Positions 7,353-15,895 of a DNA stretch of 38,080 bases are shown one piece after another; the first letter of the stretch is position 1, and each line of letters begins with the position of its first letter. Origin of the DNA: Selenomonadaceae bacterium (GTDB lineage: Bacteria > Bacillota > Negativicutes > Selenomonadales > Selenomonadaceae); contig JAQYBD010000005.1 in NCBI GenBank assembly GCA_029338835.1, positions 1 to 38,080 of the forward strand. The letters run 5' to 3'. The notes under the pieces were generated by a model. That model searched no databases. It was not told where the DNA came from and saw only the letters and a program-made list of their open reading frames with translations. The position numbers and the translations under genes are program-made.

Positions 7353-8078
7353 ATGGCAGTTATTTCCATGAAACAGTTACTTGAAGCAGGTGTCCACTTC
7401 GGACATCAGACGCGTCGTTGGAATCCGAAGATGGCAAAGTACATCTTCACGGAGCGCAACGGCATCTACATCATTGACCTGCAGAAGACGGTCAAGAAGG
7501 TTGATGAGGCTTATGCATTCCTGCGCAGCGTTGCAGAAGAAGGCAAGAGCGTTCTCTTCGTTGGCACGAAGAAGCAGGCACAGGAAGCCATCAAAGAAGA
7601 GGCTACGCGTGCAGGCCAGTTCTATGTCAATGAGCGTTGGCTTGGCGGCATGATGACGAACTTCCAGACGATCCAGAAGCGCATTGCCCGCCTGAAGGAA
7701 CTCGAAGCTATGGAAGCAGACGGCACGTTTGAAGTCCTCACGAAGAAAGAGGCCCAGGGTCTCCGTCACGAGATGGAGAAGCTCGAGAAGTACCTCGGCG
7801 GTATCAAAGAAATGAACAAGCTGCCGGGCGCACTCTTCATCGTCGACCCGCGCAAAGAGCGCATCGCCGTTGCTGAGGCTCGCAAGCTCAATATCCCTAT
7901 CGTTGCTATCGTTGATACGAACTGCGATCCGGATGAGATCGATTACGTTATCCCGGGCAACGACGACGCAATCCGCGCTGTCAAGCTCCTCACGGGCCGC
8001 ATGGCTGATGCTGTCCTCGAGGGTCGTCAGGGCGAAGATGGCGAAGCAGAAGCTGCAGAAGCTCCGGCTGCTGAGTAA
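7353..8078 (+). CDS. rpsB: 30S ribosomal protein S2
   Basis: A 241-residue S2 protein, a structural component of the small ribosomal subunit near the head-body junction. It opens [20 protein letters not shown], the standard S2 start, and keeps [29 protein letters not shown] and the C-terminal [20 protein letters not shown] signature. The acidic Ala/Glu-rich tail is common. ATG 7353 follows AGGAGGTG by 7 bases; longer in-frame readings upstream run through the promoter and leader and are not real. It is the first gene of an rpsB-tsf operon with strongly biased codons, as expected for high expression. Confidence 0.98.
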   Translation: MAVISMKQLLEAGVHFGHQTRRWNPKMAKYIFTERNGIYIIDLQKTVKKVDEAYAFLRSVAEEGKSVLFVGTKKQAQEAIKEEATRAGQFYVNERWLGGMMTNFQTIQKRIARLKELEAMEADGTFEVLTKKEAQGLRHEMEKLEKYLGGIKEMNKLPGALFIVDPRKERIAVAEARKLNIPIVAIVDTNCDPDEIDYVIPGNDDAIRAVKLLTGRMADAVLEGRQGEDGEAEAAEAPAAE

Positions 8079-8099
8079 TCCATATCGAGAATAGACCGG

Positions 8100-8134
8100 G
8101 AGGGGTAAGGGAGTTATCCCTTGCTCCTCTTTTT
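8100..8134 (+). terminator. Attenuator hairpin between rpsB and tsf
   Basis: A 13-bp stem (GAGGGGTAAGGGA with its partner, two G-U pairs) with a GTTA loop is followed by five T residues. It has the form of an intrinsic terminator but lies inside the operon, so it would set the tsf:rpsB ratio by partial read-through, or act as a processing stem. Confidence 0.75.
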
Positions 8135-8154
8135 ATTTAGGAGGAATAAAACCA

Positions 8155-9024
8155 ATGGCAAAGATTACGGCTGCAATGGTAAAAGAGCTGCGCGAAACCA
8201 CTGGCGCAGGCATGATGGACTGCAAGAAAGCACTGACGGCTACGGACGGCGACAAGGCAAAGGCTATCGACTGGCTCCGTGAAAAGGGTATCTCGAAGGC
8301 TGAGAAGAAAGCTGACCGCATCGCTGCAGAAGGTGCTGTCGCTGCTTACATCAGCGAAGATGCTAAAGTCGGCGTCCTCGTTGAAGTCAATTGCGAGACG
8401 GACTTCGCTGCCGGCAATGAGCAGTTCCGCGCTCTGGTCGCTAAGGTTGCCAAGCACATCGCTGATACGAACCCGGCTGACCTCGATGCTCTGAACGCAA
8501 GCGAACTCGATGGCAAGACGGTAGCGGCTCTCGTTACGGAAGCCACGGCTACGATCGGCGAAAAGATTTCCCTGCGCCGCTTTGTCCGCTATGAGAGTGC
8601 AGGCCGTGTTGCCAGCTACATCCATATGGGCGGCAAGATCGGTGTCCTCGTTGACCTGACGGGCGGCGACGAAGAACTCGGCAAGGACGTTGCCATGCAG
8701 ATTGCAGCTGCTGCTCCGGCTGCCATTGACCGCGATGGCGTCGATGCTGCTGCTCTTGAGCATGAGAAGGAAGTCCTCCGCAAGCAGGCACTTGAGGAAG
8801 GCAAACCGGAAAAGATTGTTGAGCGCATGGTCGAAGGCCGCATCAACAAATACTACAAGGAAGTCTGCCTCAACGAGCAGATTTTCGTCAAGGATTCCGA
8901 CAAGACGGTCAAGGATATCCTCGGTGATGTCAAGGTAACGGCATTCACGCGCTATCAGCTCGGTGAAGGCATCGAGAAGAAGCAGGAGAACTTCGCTGCT
9001 GAAGTTGCTGCTCAGATGAAATAA
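8155..9024 (+). CDS. tsf: Translation elongation factor Ts
   Basis: A 289-residue EF-Ts, the nucleotide-exchange factor that recycles EF-Tu from its GDP to its GTP form in the cytoplasm. The N-terminal UBA-like domain (residues 1-55) includes LRETTGAGMMDCKKAL. The core contains the EF-Tu-contacting CETDFAAGNEQF near residue 80 and the later VRYESAGRVASYIHMGGKIG. The C-terminal EKIVERMVEGRINKYYKEV and QIFVKDSDKTVKDIL blocks are intact. AGGAGG lies 10 bases before ATG 8155. Pairing with rpsB is near universal in bacteria. Confidence 0.98.
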   Translation: MAKITAAMVKELRETTGAGMMDCKKALTATDGDKAKAIDWLREKGISKAEKKADRIAAEGAVAAYISEDAKVGVLVEVNCETDFAAGNEQFRALVAKVAKHIADTNPADLDALNASELDGKTVAALVTEATATIGEKISLRRFVRYESAGRVASYIHMGGKIGVLVDLTGGDEELGKDVAMQIAAAAPAAIDRDGVDAAALEHEKEVLRKQALEEGKPEKIVERMVEGRINKYYKEVCLNEQIFVKDSDKTVKDILGDVKVTAFTRYQLGEGIEKKQENFAAEVAAQMK

Positions 9025-9044
9025 TCGACTGGGAACGGTAGAAG

Positions 9045-9872
<828 letters not shown>

Positions 9873-9875
9873 CAG

Positions 9876-10433
9876 ATGACCAATGAGATTCTCGCGTCCC
9901 ATGAGGAACGCATGAAAAAAAGCATCGAAGCCCTCAAACATGAGTTTGCTTCCTTGCGCGCAGGCCGTGCTACGCCTTCGCTGCTTGATAAAGTGATGGT
10001 GAATTATTATGGCGCACCGACCCCTGTCAACCAGGTGGCCAAAGTCTCGGTGCCGGAACCACGTATGATCCTCATTCAGCCATGGGAGAAATCCATCCTG
10101 CATGACATCGAAGTGGCTATCATGAAGTCAGATCTCGGCCTGAACCCGAATTCCGATGGCACGGCCATCCGCCTGGCTATCCCGGCTCTGACGCAGGAAC
10201 GCCGCCAGGAACTCGTCAAAGCCGTCAACAAGAAGACGGAAGAGGCGAAGGTGGCACTGCGCAATGTGCGCCGCGATGGCAATGAAGAGTTCAAGAAACT
10301 CGAGAAAGCCAAAGAAATCACGGAAGATGAGTCGAAGCGTGGACAGGAAGCCATGCAGAAGCTTGTCGACAAGTACGTGAAACTGGCAGATAGTGCCAAG
10401 GCCGTCAAGGAGAAAGAGGTCATGGAAGTCTGA
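9876..10433 (+). CDS. frr: Ribosome recycling factor
   Basis: A 185-residue RRF, the normal family length. With EF-G it splits post-termination ribosomes. It shows the long three-helix bundle with highly charged helices, the conserved FASLRAGRATPSLLDKVMVNYYG block near residue 25-50, VPEPRMILIQPWEKSIL, and the C-terminal ITEDESKRGQEAMQKLVDKY. It starts 4 bases after the pyrH stop with GGAGG about 10 bases upstream. The downstream orphan PASTA gene begins 1 base after its stop, so translation is probably coupled. Confidence 0.98.
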   Translation: MTNEILASHEERMKKSIEALKHEFASLRAGRATPSLLDKVMVNYYGAPTPVNQVAKVSVPEPRMILIQPWEKSILHDIEVAIMKSDLGLNPNSDGTAIRLAIPALTQERRQELVKAVNKKTEEAKVALRNVRRDGNEEFKKLEKAKEITEDESKRGQEAMQKLVDKYVKLADSAKAVKEKEVMEV

Positions 10434-10434
10434 G

Positions 10435-10644
10435 ATGGTACCAGATGTGATGGGCCGTCCTCTTGACGAAGCAGAGCATATGCTCGCAGCAGCGGGATGT
10501 GCCTGGAAAACGGAAATTACACGCCCTACGCGTGATTTTTTCAAGACAGATGAACACTGTCTCTATGTCGTGCGGCAGAGGGATCTGCCGCAGGGCATCA
10601 TCATGCTTACCCTTGCGGCTAAGCAGAGAAAGGAGGCGAAATGA
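10435..10644 (+). CDS. Small orphan PASTA-like protein
   Basis: A 69-residue protein beginning MVPDVMGRPLDEAEHMLAAA. The pattern VPDVxGxxLDEAExxLxxAG, followed by a strand region reading YVVRQRDLPQGIIMLTLA, matches a single PASTA domain, the fold that senses peptidoglycan fragments in PknB-type kinases and some penicillin-binding proteins. Here it stands alone, with no signal peptide, membrane helix or catalytic domain, so it is presumably cytoplasmic. ATG 10435 lies 1 base after the frr stop, with a weak GGAAG 6 bases before it. A two-cluster ferredoxin gene follows after 3 bases. The domain call comes from pattern alone and the function is unknown. Confidence 0.75.
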   Translation: MVPDVMGRPLDEAEHMLAAAGCAWKTEITRPTRDFFKTDEHCLYVVRQRDLPQGIIMLTLAAKQRKEAK

Positions 10645-10647
10645 GTT

Positions 10648-10818
10648 ATGGCATACAAAATCACGGATGATTGCATTTCTTGCGGTTCCTGCGCTGCTAC
10701 TTGCCCGGTGGAGGCAATCAGCGAGGGTGCTGAGCACTACGAGATCGATGCAGACAAGTGCGTTGAGTGCGGTGCTTGCGCTGCCGGTTGCCCGGTATCC
10801 GCAATCGAAGCTCCTTGA
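10648..10818 (+). CDS. Clostridial-type 2[4Fe-4S] ferredoxin
   Basis: A 56-residue protein beginning MAYKITDDCISCGSCAATCP. It has two copies of the C-x2-C-x2-C-x3-C-P cluster motif (Cys near residues 9, 12, 15, 19 and again 38, 41, 44, 48), so it should bind two [4Fe-4S] clusters and carry electrons at low potential in the cytoplasm. ATG 10648 follows AAGGAGG by 9 bases. It lies directly after the PASTA-like gene and before uppS, with a terminator after its stop. IspG, encoded 4 kb downstream, needs such a donor, but a link is speculation. Confidence 0.95.
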   Translation: MAYKITDDCISCGSCAATCPVEAISEGAEHYEIDADKCVECGACAAGCPVSAIEAP

Positions 10819-10831
10819 TGCATGATGAGCG

Positions 10832-10862
10832 GCCCCTCTTATGAAAGTCGAGAGGGGCTTTT
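10832..10862 (+). terminator. Intrinsic terminator after the ferredoxin gene
   Basis: The stem is GCCCCTCT (10832-10839) with AGAGGGGC (10851-10858) and an 11-base loop, followed by a short T run. It lies before uppS, so some read-through or a separate uppS promoter must exist; I see no clear promoter in the 40 bases that follow. Confidence 0.75.
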
Positions 10863-10903
10863 CCTTATTGTGTAGGTATCCTCAGGATGGAGGACAAGCA
10901 AAG

Positions 10904-11692
10904 ATGTGGAAAAAGATATTTGGCGGCAAGGCGCAGTCCAGTCCGGAAGAAGATGCCAACCCGCTGTTTGATAGAATCAATTGGGAACGGCTGCCACGTC
11001 ATGTGGCCATCATCATGGATGGCAACGGGCGCTGGGCTCAGGGACAGGGACTCGTGCGGACGGCTGGACACAAGGCCGGTGTCAAGACGCTCAAGAATGT
11101 CCTGAAGACGGCCATTGATTTGCGCCTGGAAGCCCTGACCGTTTATGCGTTCTCGACCGAGAACTGGAAGCGTCCGCGTCCGGAAGTGGATTTCCTCATG
11201 AAGCTCTTTTCGGATTATCTCATCAAGGAGCTTGAGGAGATGAACGATTACAATGTGCGTATTCGCTTCATTGGCCGTAAGGATGGCATGCCGGAGCGTC
11301 TGCAGCAGCAAATGACGGCGGCAGAGGAACTCATGAAGGAGAATACAGGGATCCGGTTCAATGTGGCAGCGAATTACGGCGGGCAGGATGAGCTGCTGCG
11401 AGCTGCACGCAGCTTGGCGAGCCGTGCGGCAGCCGGGGAGATATCGCCGGAGGATATCGATGCGCAGCTCATGGAAGCTTCTCTTGATACGGCTGGCGAC
11501 CCGCCCGTTGATCTTGTCATCCGCACGAGCGGGGATCAGCGACTTTCGAATTTCCTGCTGTGGCAGTCTGCCTATGCCGAATTTTATTTTACTGATACGA
11601 ATTGGCCGGACTTTACGCCGGAATGCTTCGTAGATGCGATGGTTGAATTTGCCGGACGTGACCGGCGTTTTGGCGGTTTGAAGAATATTTGA
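10904..11692 (+). CDS. uppS: Undecaprenyl diphosphate synthase (cis-prenyltransferase)
   Basis: A 262-residue Z-type prenyltransferase that builds C55 undecaprenyl diphosphate, the lipid carrier for peptidoglycan and other envelope polymers, at the inner face of the membrane. Motifs are HVAIIMDGNGRWA (phosphate-binding Asp, near residue 27-40), GHKAGVKTLKNVL, TVYAFSTENWKRP, and the C-terminal RTSGDQRLSNFLLWQSAYAE, where the family more often has SGE. The N-terminal 25 residues extend beyond the E. coli protein. ATG 10904 has GGAGGA 9 bases upstream. It begins the uppS-cdsA-dxr-rseP-ispG-proS run. Confidence 0.97.
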   Translation: MWKKIFGGKAQSSPEEDANPLFDRINWERLPRHVAIIMDGNGRWAQGQGLVRTAGHKAGVKTLKNVLKTAIDLRLEALTVYAFSTENWKRPRPEVDFLMKLFSDYLIKELEEMNDYNVRIRFIGRKDGMPERLQQQMTAAEELMKENTGIRFNVAANYGGQDELLRAARSLASRAAAGEISPEDIDAQLMEASLDTAGDPPVDLVIRTSGDQRLSNFLLWQSAYAEFYFTDTNWPDFTPECFVDAMVEFAGRDRRFGGLKNI

Positions 11693-11716
11693 TTACATGA
11701 AGAGGAGCGTTTTGCT

Positions 11717-12547
11717 TTGCTTACTAGAATCATTACGGGCGTAATCGGCATCGTGCTGGCTGCGGTCGTCATCCAGATGGGAGGAGCTTTGTTTTCAGGC
11801 TTTGCCCTGTTGCTTTCCCTGCTGGCCTGGTTTGAATACACGCGGGCTTTTGCCCGGAAGGGGGAACGGTTGACGTTCCTTCTGGGACTCGTTGGCCTCG
11901 TTTTGCTCTGGGGATGTTCCTGGCTGGGCAATGCGGACGAGATACTTGCGGTCAGTACTGGTATCGTCCTGCTCGTTCTGCTGATGGCCGTTCTCCTGCA
12001 TGGTCGTGTTTCTTTTCCTGCTGCCTGCCTTTCTATCGGTGGCATCTTTTACTTCGGCTATCCGTTTGGCCACATGATCATGCTGCGTCTCCTTTACCCC
12101 GAGCAGGTGCTGGCTACGCCAGCGGGACCCATGGCCTTCGGCTGTGCGATGATCTGGGTCATGTTCCTCTGTACCTGGGCATCGGACACCTTTGCTTATT
12201 TCACGGGGTCTGCCATCGGCCGTCACAAACTCTGCAGCACCATCAGCCCCAACAAGACGATCGAGGGCTTCCTGGGCTCTGTCGTTGGTACGACTGCAGT
12301 CGGTGCAGGCCTGGGAATATTCTTTTCTTTGCCTCTTATCGAGATGGCCATCCTTGGTTTCTGCATCTCCATTGTGGCGACACTCGGCGATCTCGTGGAA
12401 TCCGTAGCCAAGCGCTATACGGGCATCAAGGATTCCGGCAATATCATCCCCGGTCATGGCGGCGTCTGGGACCGCTTTGATAGTGTGCTTTTTACGGCAC
12501 CGCTCGTGTATTATTTTGTGCTGCTTTCAGGCGTTGGCCTGAAATGA
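11717..12547 (+). CDS. cdsA: Phosphatidate cytidylyltransferase (CDP-DAG synthase)
   Basis: A 276-residue polytopic membrane enzyme that makes CDP-diacylglycerol from phosphatidate and CTP, the branch point of phospholipid synthesis. It has about 8 hydrophobic segments and the full CDS signature near the C-terminus, AKRYTGIKDSGNIIPGHGG followed by VWDRFDS. The start is TTG 11717, 9 bases after AGAGGAG; no ATG is available without losing the first membrane segment. It follows uppS by 24 bases and precedes dxr by 13 bases. Confidence 0.96.
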   Translation: MLTRIITGVIGIVLAAVVIQMGGALFSGFALLLSLLAWFEYTRAFARKGERLTFLLGLVGLVLLWGCSWLGNADEILAVSTGIVLLVLLMAVLLHGRVSFPAACLSIGGIFYFGYPFGHMIMLRLLYPEQVLATPAGPMAFGCAMIWVMFLCTWASDTFAYFTGSAIGRHKLCSTISPNKTIEGFLGSVVGTTAVGAGLGIFFSLPLIEMAILGFCISIVATLGDLVESVAKRYTGIKDSGNIIPGHGGVWDRFDSVLFTAPLVYYFVLLSGVGLK

Positions 12548-12560
12548 TGGAGGACAGGAT

Positions 12561-13709
12561 ATGAAAAATATTGCAGTCTTGGGTTCTACGGGATCAATCG
12601 GTACGCAGACTCTCGATGTGGTCCGTGGGCAGAAAGACTTATTCCATATTTCGGTACTGGCAGCGAATGCAAGCGATGAACTCCTGGAACAGCAGATACG
12701 CGAATTTTCCCCAGAGCTGGCTGTCTTAGCCGATGAGGCTGCTTATCGCCGTCTCAAGGAGCGCTATCATGGTCCGACACAGCTCATGGGTGGACGGCAG
12801 GCATTCGTGGACGCGGCAGCTTTTCCAGAGACGGATACGGTAGTCACTTCGATGATGGGGTTTGCTGGCTTGGAACCGACGATGAAAGCCCTTGATGCGA
12901 AAAAGGATATTGCTCTGGCAAATAAGGAAACCCTGGTGGTAGCCGGTGAAATCGTCATGCGCCGTGCGGCTCAGCAGGGCGTGTCCATCCTGCCCGTCGA
13001 CAGCGAACACTGTGCGTTTTTCCAGTGCCTGCAGGGCGAGAAGCGCGAGACTGTTGAGAAACTCCTGCTGACTTGTTCGGGAGGCCCTTTCCGCGGCAAG
13101 AAACGCGATGAACTCGTGGGCGCAACGAAAGCGCAAGTCCTTGCTCATCCGACTTGGAACATGGGACAGAAGATCACGGTGGATTCTGCTTCGCTTGTCA
13201 ACAAGGGTCTTGAGGTCATCGAAGCCAAATGGCTCTATGGTGTCTCGTATGATCAGATCCAGGTCGTGGTCCATCCGCAGAGCATCATCCATTCCATGGT
13301 CCAGTTCTGTGATGGTTCTGTCATTGCGCAGCTTGGCTGTCCCGACATGAAGCTGCCCATCCAGTATGCACTGACGTACCCGACGCGCCAGACCTCGGAC
13401 TTTGAGCGGCTGGACTTCTGGAAGCTCAAAGATCTGACCTTTGAACAGCCGGACATGGAAACGTTCAAAGGGCTGCGTTTTGCCTACGAAGCCGGGCGGA
13501 TGGGCGGTTCGATGCCTTGTGTGTTCAATGCGGCCAATGAGGTGGCCGTTGGAGCGTTCCTCAAAGGCGCCATCCATTTCCTGGACATCTATGACATCAT
13601 CGAGCAGACGATGCTGAAACGCGAATGCATCCTCGAGCCGACACTGGAGGAGCTGTTTGCAGAAGATGAATGGGCCCGTGCTTATGCGGCTTCCCTGTTG
13701 ACGAAATGA
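12561..13709 (+). CDS. dxr: 1-Deoxy-D-xylulose 5-phosphate reductoisomerase
   Basis: A 382-residue DXR that converts DXP to MEP with NADPH, the first committed step of the MEP isoprenoid pathway. The N-terminal Rossmann motif is AVLGSTGSIGTQTLDVVR (residues 5-22). The metal and substrate region has VDSEHCAFFQCLQGE near 150, SCSGGPFR-like LTCSGGPFRGKKRDEL near 180, and HPTWNMGQKITVDSASLVNKGLE near 205-230. The C-terminal helical domain is complete. Its product feeds the undecaprenyl carrier made by uppS upstream, and ispG of the same pathway lies two genes on. Confidence 0.98.
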   Translation: MKNIAVLGSTGSIGTQTLDVVRGQKDLFHISVLAANASDELLEQQIREFSPELAVLADEAAYRRLKERYHGPTQLMGGRQAFVDAAAFPETDTVVTSMMGFAGLEPTMKALDAKKDIALANKETLVVAGEIVMRRAAQQGVSILPVDSEHCAFFQCLQGEKRETVEKLLLTCSGGPFRGKKRDELVGATKAQVLAHPTWNMGQKITVDSASLVNKGLEVIEAKWLYGVSYDQIQVVVHPQSIIHSMVQFCDGSVIAQLGCPDMKLPIQYALTYPTRQTSDFERLDFWKLKDLTFEQPDMETFKGLRFAYEAGRMGGSMPCVFNAANEVAVGAFLKGAIHFLDIYDIIEQTMLKRECILEPTLEELFAEDEWARAYAASLLTK

Positions 13710-13755
13710 TCAGGATGGCGCAATCGATATCTTCTTGCAGAAGGATGGTGACTCA

Positions 13756-14793
13756 ATGGTATTGACAATTGCAGCGGCAATTTTTGTGTTTGGCCTGCTC
13801 GTGCTCGTGCATGAACTGGGTCATTTCATTACGGCTAAGATGACAGGCATGCGCGTCGATGAATTTGCCATTGGTTTTGGCCCGAAACTCGTAAGCTTCC
13901 AGCGTGGTGAGACGCGGTACTCTATCCGTGCCATTCCGCTTGGCGGCTTCAATGATATTGCCGGGATGGATCCGGAACAGAATACAGCGGGCAGCCGCGG
14001 GTATTGTGCCAAGCCTGTGGGCGCGCGCATGATCGTTATCCTCGCAGGTTCGTTCATGAATTTTGTCCTGCCGGTCATTCTGTTCTTTGGGATTTTCTTT
14101 TTTGCCGGTATCCGTACGCCGAGTACGGAGCCGGTCCTCGGTACGGTGCTGACGGGCAAGCCGGCAGCAGAAGCCGGCCTCAAGGACGGCGACCGTGTGC
14201 TGACCGTCAATGGGAATCCAGTCGCGACTTGGTCCGATTTTGTCAATGGCGTCAAGGATGAAGGCGGCGAACCCGTTGACCTCACCGTGGAACGCCAGGG
14301 GCAGCAACTGGATGTCACGGTGACACCTGCGTATGACAGCAGCGCGAAACGCGCCATGGTCGGTGTCATGGGAACGGTCAATACGCGCTATCCTGGATTC
14401 GTGGAATCCGTTTCACTGGCTTTCTATCAGACAGGCGCTATCATCTATGCCATGATGGCAGCCCTCGGCAAGATCCTCTTGGAGCTTTCCGGCGCGGAAC
14501 TGGCAGGCCCGATTGGCGTTGCGCAGATGGCTGGTGAGGTTGCGCAGATGGGATTCGTGCCGCTGCTGAATTTTGCAGCGTTCCTGAGCCTGAACCTCGG
14601 CATCATCAATCTGTTTCCCATTCCTGCACTCGATGGCGGCCACTTCTTGACGCTCTGTGTTGAGGCGGTGCGCGGCAAGCCGCTTAGTCCCAAAGCCCTG
14701 CAGTATGCGCAGAGTGTCGGCATCGTCCTCTTGATCCTGCTCATGGTATTGGCGACCAAGAATGATCTCGTGCGTGTCTTCGTGGGAGGATGA
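13756..14793 (+). CDS. rseP: Site-2 zinc metalloprotease RseP/RasP
   Basis: A 345-residue intramembrane protease. The first membrane helix carries the zinc motif HELGH (near residue 19). A single PDZ domain (about 120-200) contains GLKDGDRVLTVNGNPV. The last helices contain the third zinc ligand motif NLFPIPALDGGHF near residue 290. The family cleaves membrane-bound anti-sigma factors and leftover signal peptides. ATG 13756 is chosen because the hydrophobic helix starts at once and the upstream in-frame TTG has no ribosome site. It lies between dxr and ispG, a common order, and its stop falls within the ispG ribosome-site region. Confidence 0.96.
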   Translation: MVLTIAAAIFVFGLLVLVHELGHFITAKMTGMRVDEFAIGFGPKLVSFQRGETRYSIRAIPLGGFNDIAGMDPEQNTAGSRGYCAKPVGARMIVILAGSFMNFVLPVILFFGIFFFAGIRTPSTEPVLGTVLTGKPAAEAGLKDGDRVLTVNGNPVATWSDFVNGVKDEGGEPVDLTVERQGQQLDVTVTPAYDSSAKRAMVGVMGTVNTRYPGFVESVSLAFYQTGAIIYAMMAALGKILLELSGAELAGPIGVAQMAGEVAQMGFVPLLNFAAFLSLNLGIINLFPIPALDGGHFLTLCVEAVRGKPLSPKALQYAQSVGIVLLILLMVLATKNDLVRVFVGG

Positions 14794-14797
14794 TTTT

Positions 14798-15895
14798 ATG
14801 AAGGAAGTGAATGACTTGTTCAATAGAAAGATGACGAGACAGATTCACATCGGTTCCGTGGCCATTGGCGGCGGGGCTCCGATATCCGTCCAGTCCATGA
14901 CGAATACGAAAACCACGGATACCGAGGCGACGGTTGCGCAGATCCGTGCTTTGCAGGCCGCCGGCTGTGACATTGTGCGCCTGGCTGTGCCGGATATGGC
15001 GGCAGCTGAGAATCTCGGCAACATCATCCGTCAGGTGACAGTACCTCTTGTCGCCGATATCCATTTTGACTATAAGCTGGCACTGGAAGCCATCCATCAA
15101 GGGATTCACGCACTGCGGCTCAATCCTGGCAATATCGGTGGGGAGGAAAAAGTCAGGGCTGTTGTGCGCGCAGCTAAGGAAGCTCAGATTCCCATCCGCA
15201 TTGGCGTCAATGCGGGATCACTCGACAGGAAGATCCTCAAGAAGTACGGCGGCATCACTCCTGAAGCCCTGGTTGAATCGGCCATGGAACATGTGCGCAT
15301 CCTGGAGGATCTGGACTTCCACGATATGAAGATTTCTCTCAAAGCTCACGATGTGCCGTTGACGATTGCGGCATACCGTCTCATGAGCCAGACGGTCGAT
15401 TATCCGCTGCATCTCGGCATCACGGAGGCAGGTACCGTCAATACGGGAATCATCAAGTCTGCCGTCGGCATTGGCGCACTGCTGGCCGAGGGCATTGGCG
15501 ACACCTTCCGCATTTCGCTGACAGGGGATCCTGTGGTCGAAGTCCGTGTGGCCAATGAGATCCTCAAGTCCCTGGGACTCAAGGATTATGGCCCGACGCT
15601 GGTGGCTTGCCCGACTTGCGGACGCACCAGCATTGACCTGCCGGCTATCGCCGCCCTGGTAGAGGAAAAACTTGCGGGGATTGAAGACCCGATCGAGGTA
15701 GCCGTCATGGGCTGCGTGGTCAATGGACCGGGTGAAGCTCGTGGTGCGGATGTGGGCATCGCAGGCGGCAAGGGCGAAGGCCTGGTCTTCCGCAAAGGTG
15801 AGATCATCCGCAAGGTGCCGGAAGCAGACCTGGTACCAGAATTATTCAAAGAAATCGATGCAATATTGGAGGAACGCAAGAATGCGAGCAAGTAA
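14798..15895 (+). CDS. ispG: 4-Hydroxy-3-methylbut-2-enyl-diphosphate synthase
   Basis: A 365-residue [4Fe-4S] enzyme (GcpE) of the MEP pathway that turns MEcPP into HMBPP. The N-terminal TIM barrel shows VQSMTNTKTTDTEATVAQI and ADIHFDYKLAL. The C-terminal cluster domain shows CPTCGRTSIDL near residue 270 and MGCVVNGPGEAR near 305, which supply the three cluster Cys and the Glu ligand. ATG 14798 has GGGAGGA 7 bases upstream. It begins 4 bases after rseP and overlaps proS by 14 bases. Ferredoxin or flavodoxin supplies its electrons. Confidence 0.98.
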   Translation: MKEVNDLFNRKMTRQIHIGSVAIGGGAPISVQSMTNTKTTDTEATVAQIRALQAAGCDIVRLAVPDMAAAENLGNIIRQVTVPLVADIHFDYKLALEAIHQGIHALRLNPGNIGGEEKVRAVVRAAKEAQIPIRIGVNAGSLDRKILKKYGGITPEALVESAMEHVRILEDLDFHDMKISLKAHDVPLTIAAYRLMSQTVDYPLHLGITEAGTVNTGIIKSAVGIGALLAEGIGDTFRISLTGDPVVEVRVANEILKSLGLKDYGPTLVACPTCGRTSIDLPAIAALVEEKLAGIEDPIEVAVMGCVVNGPGEARGADVGIAGGKGEGLVFRKGEIIRKVPEADLVPELFKEIDAILEERKNASK

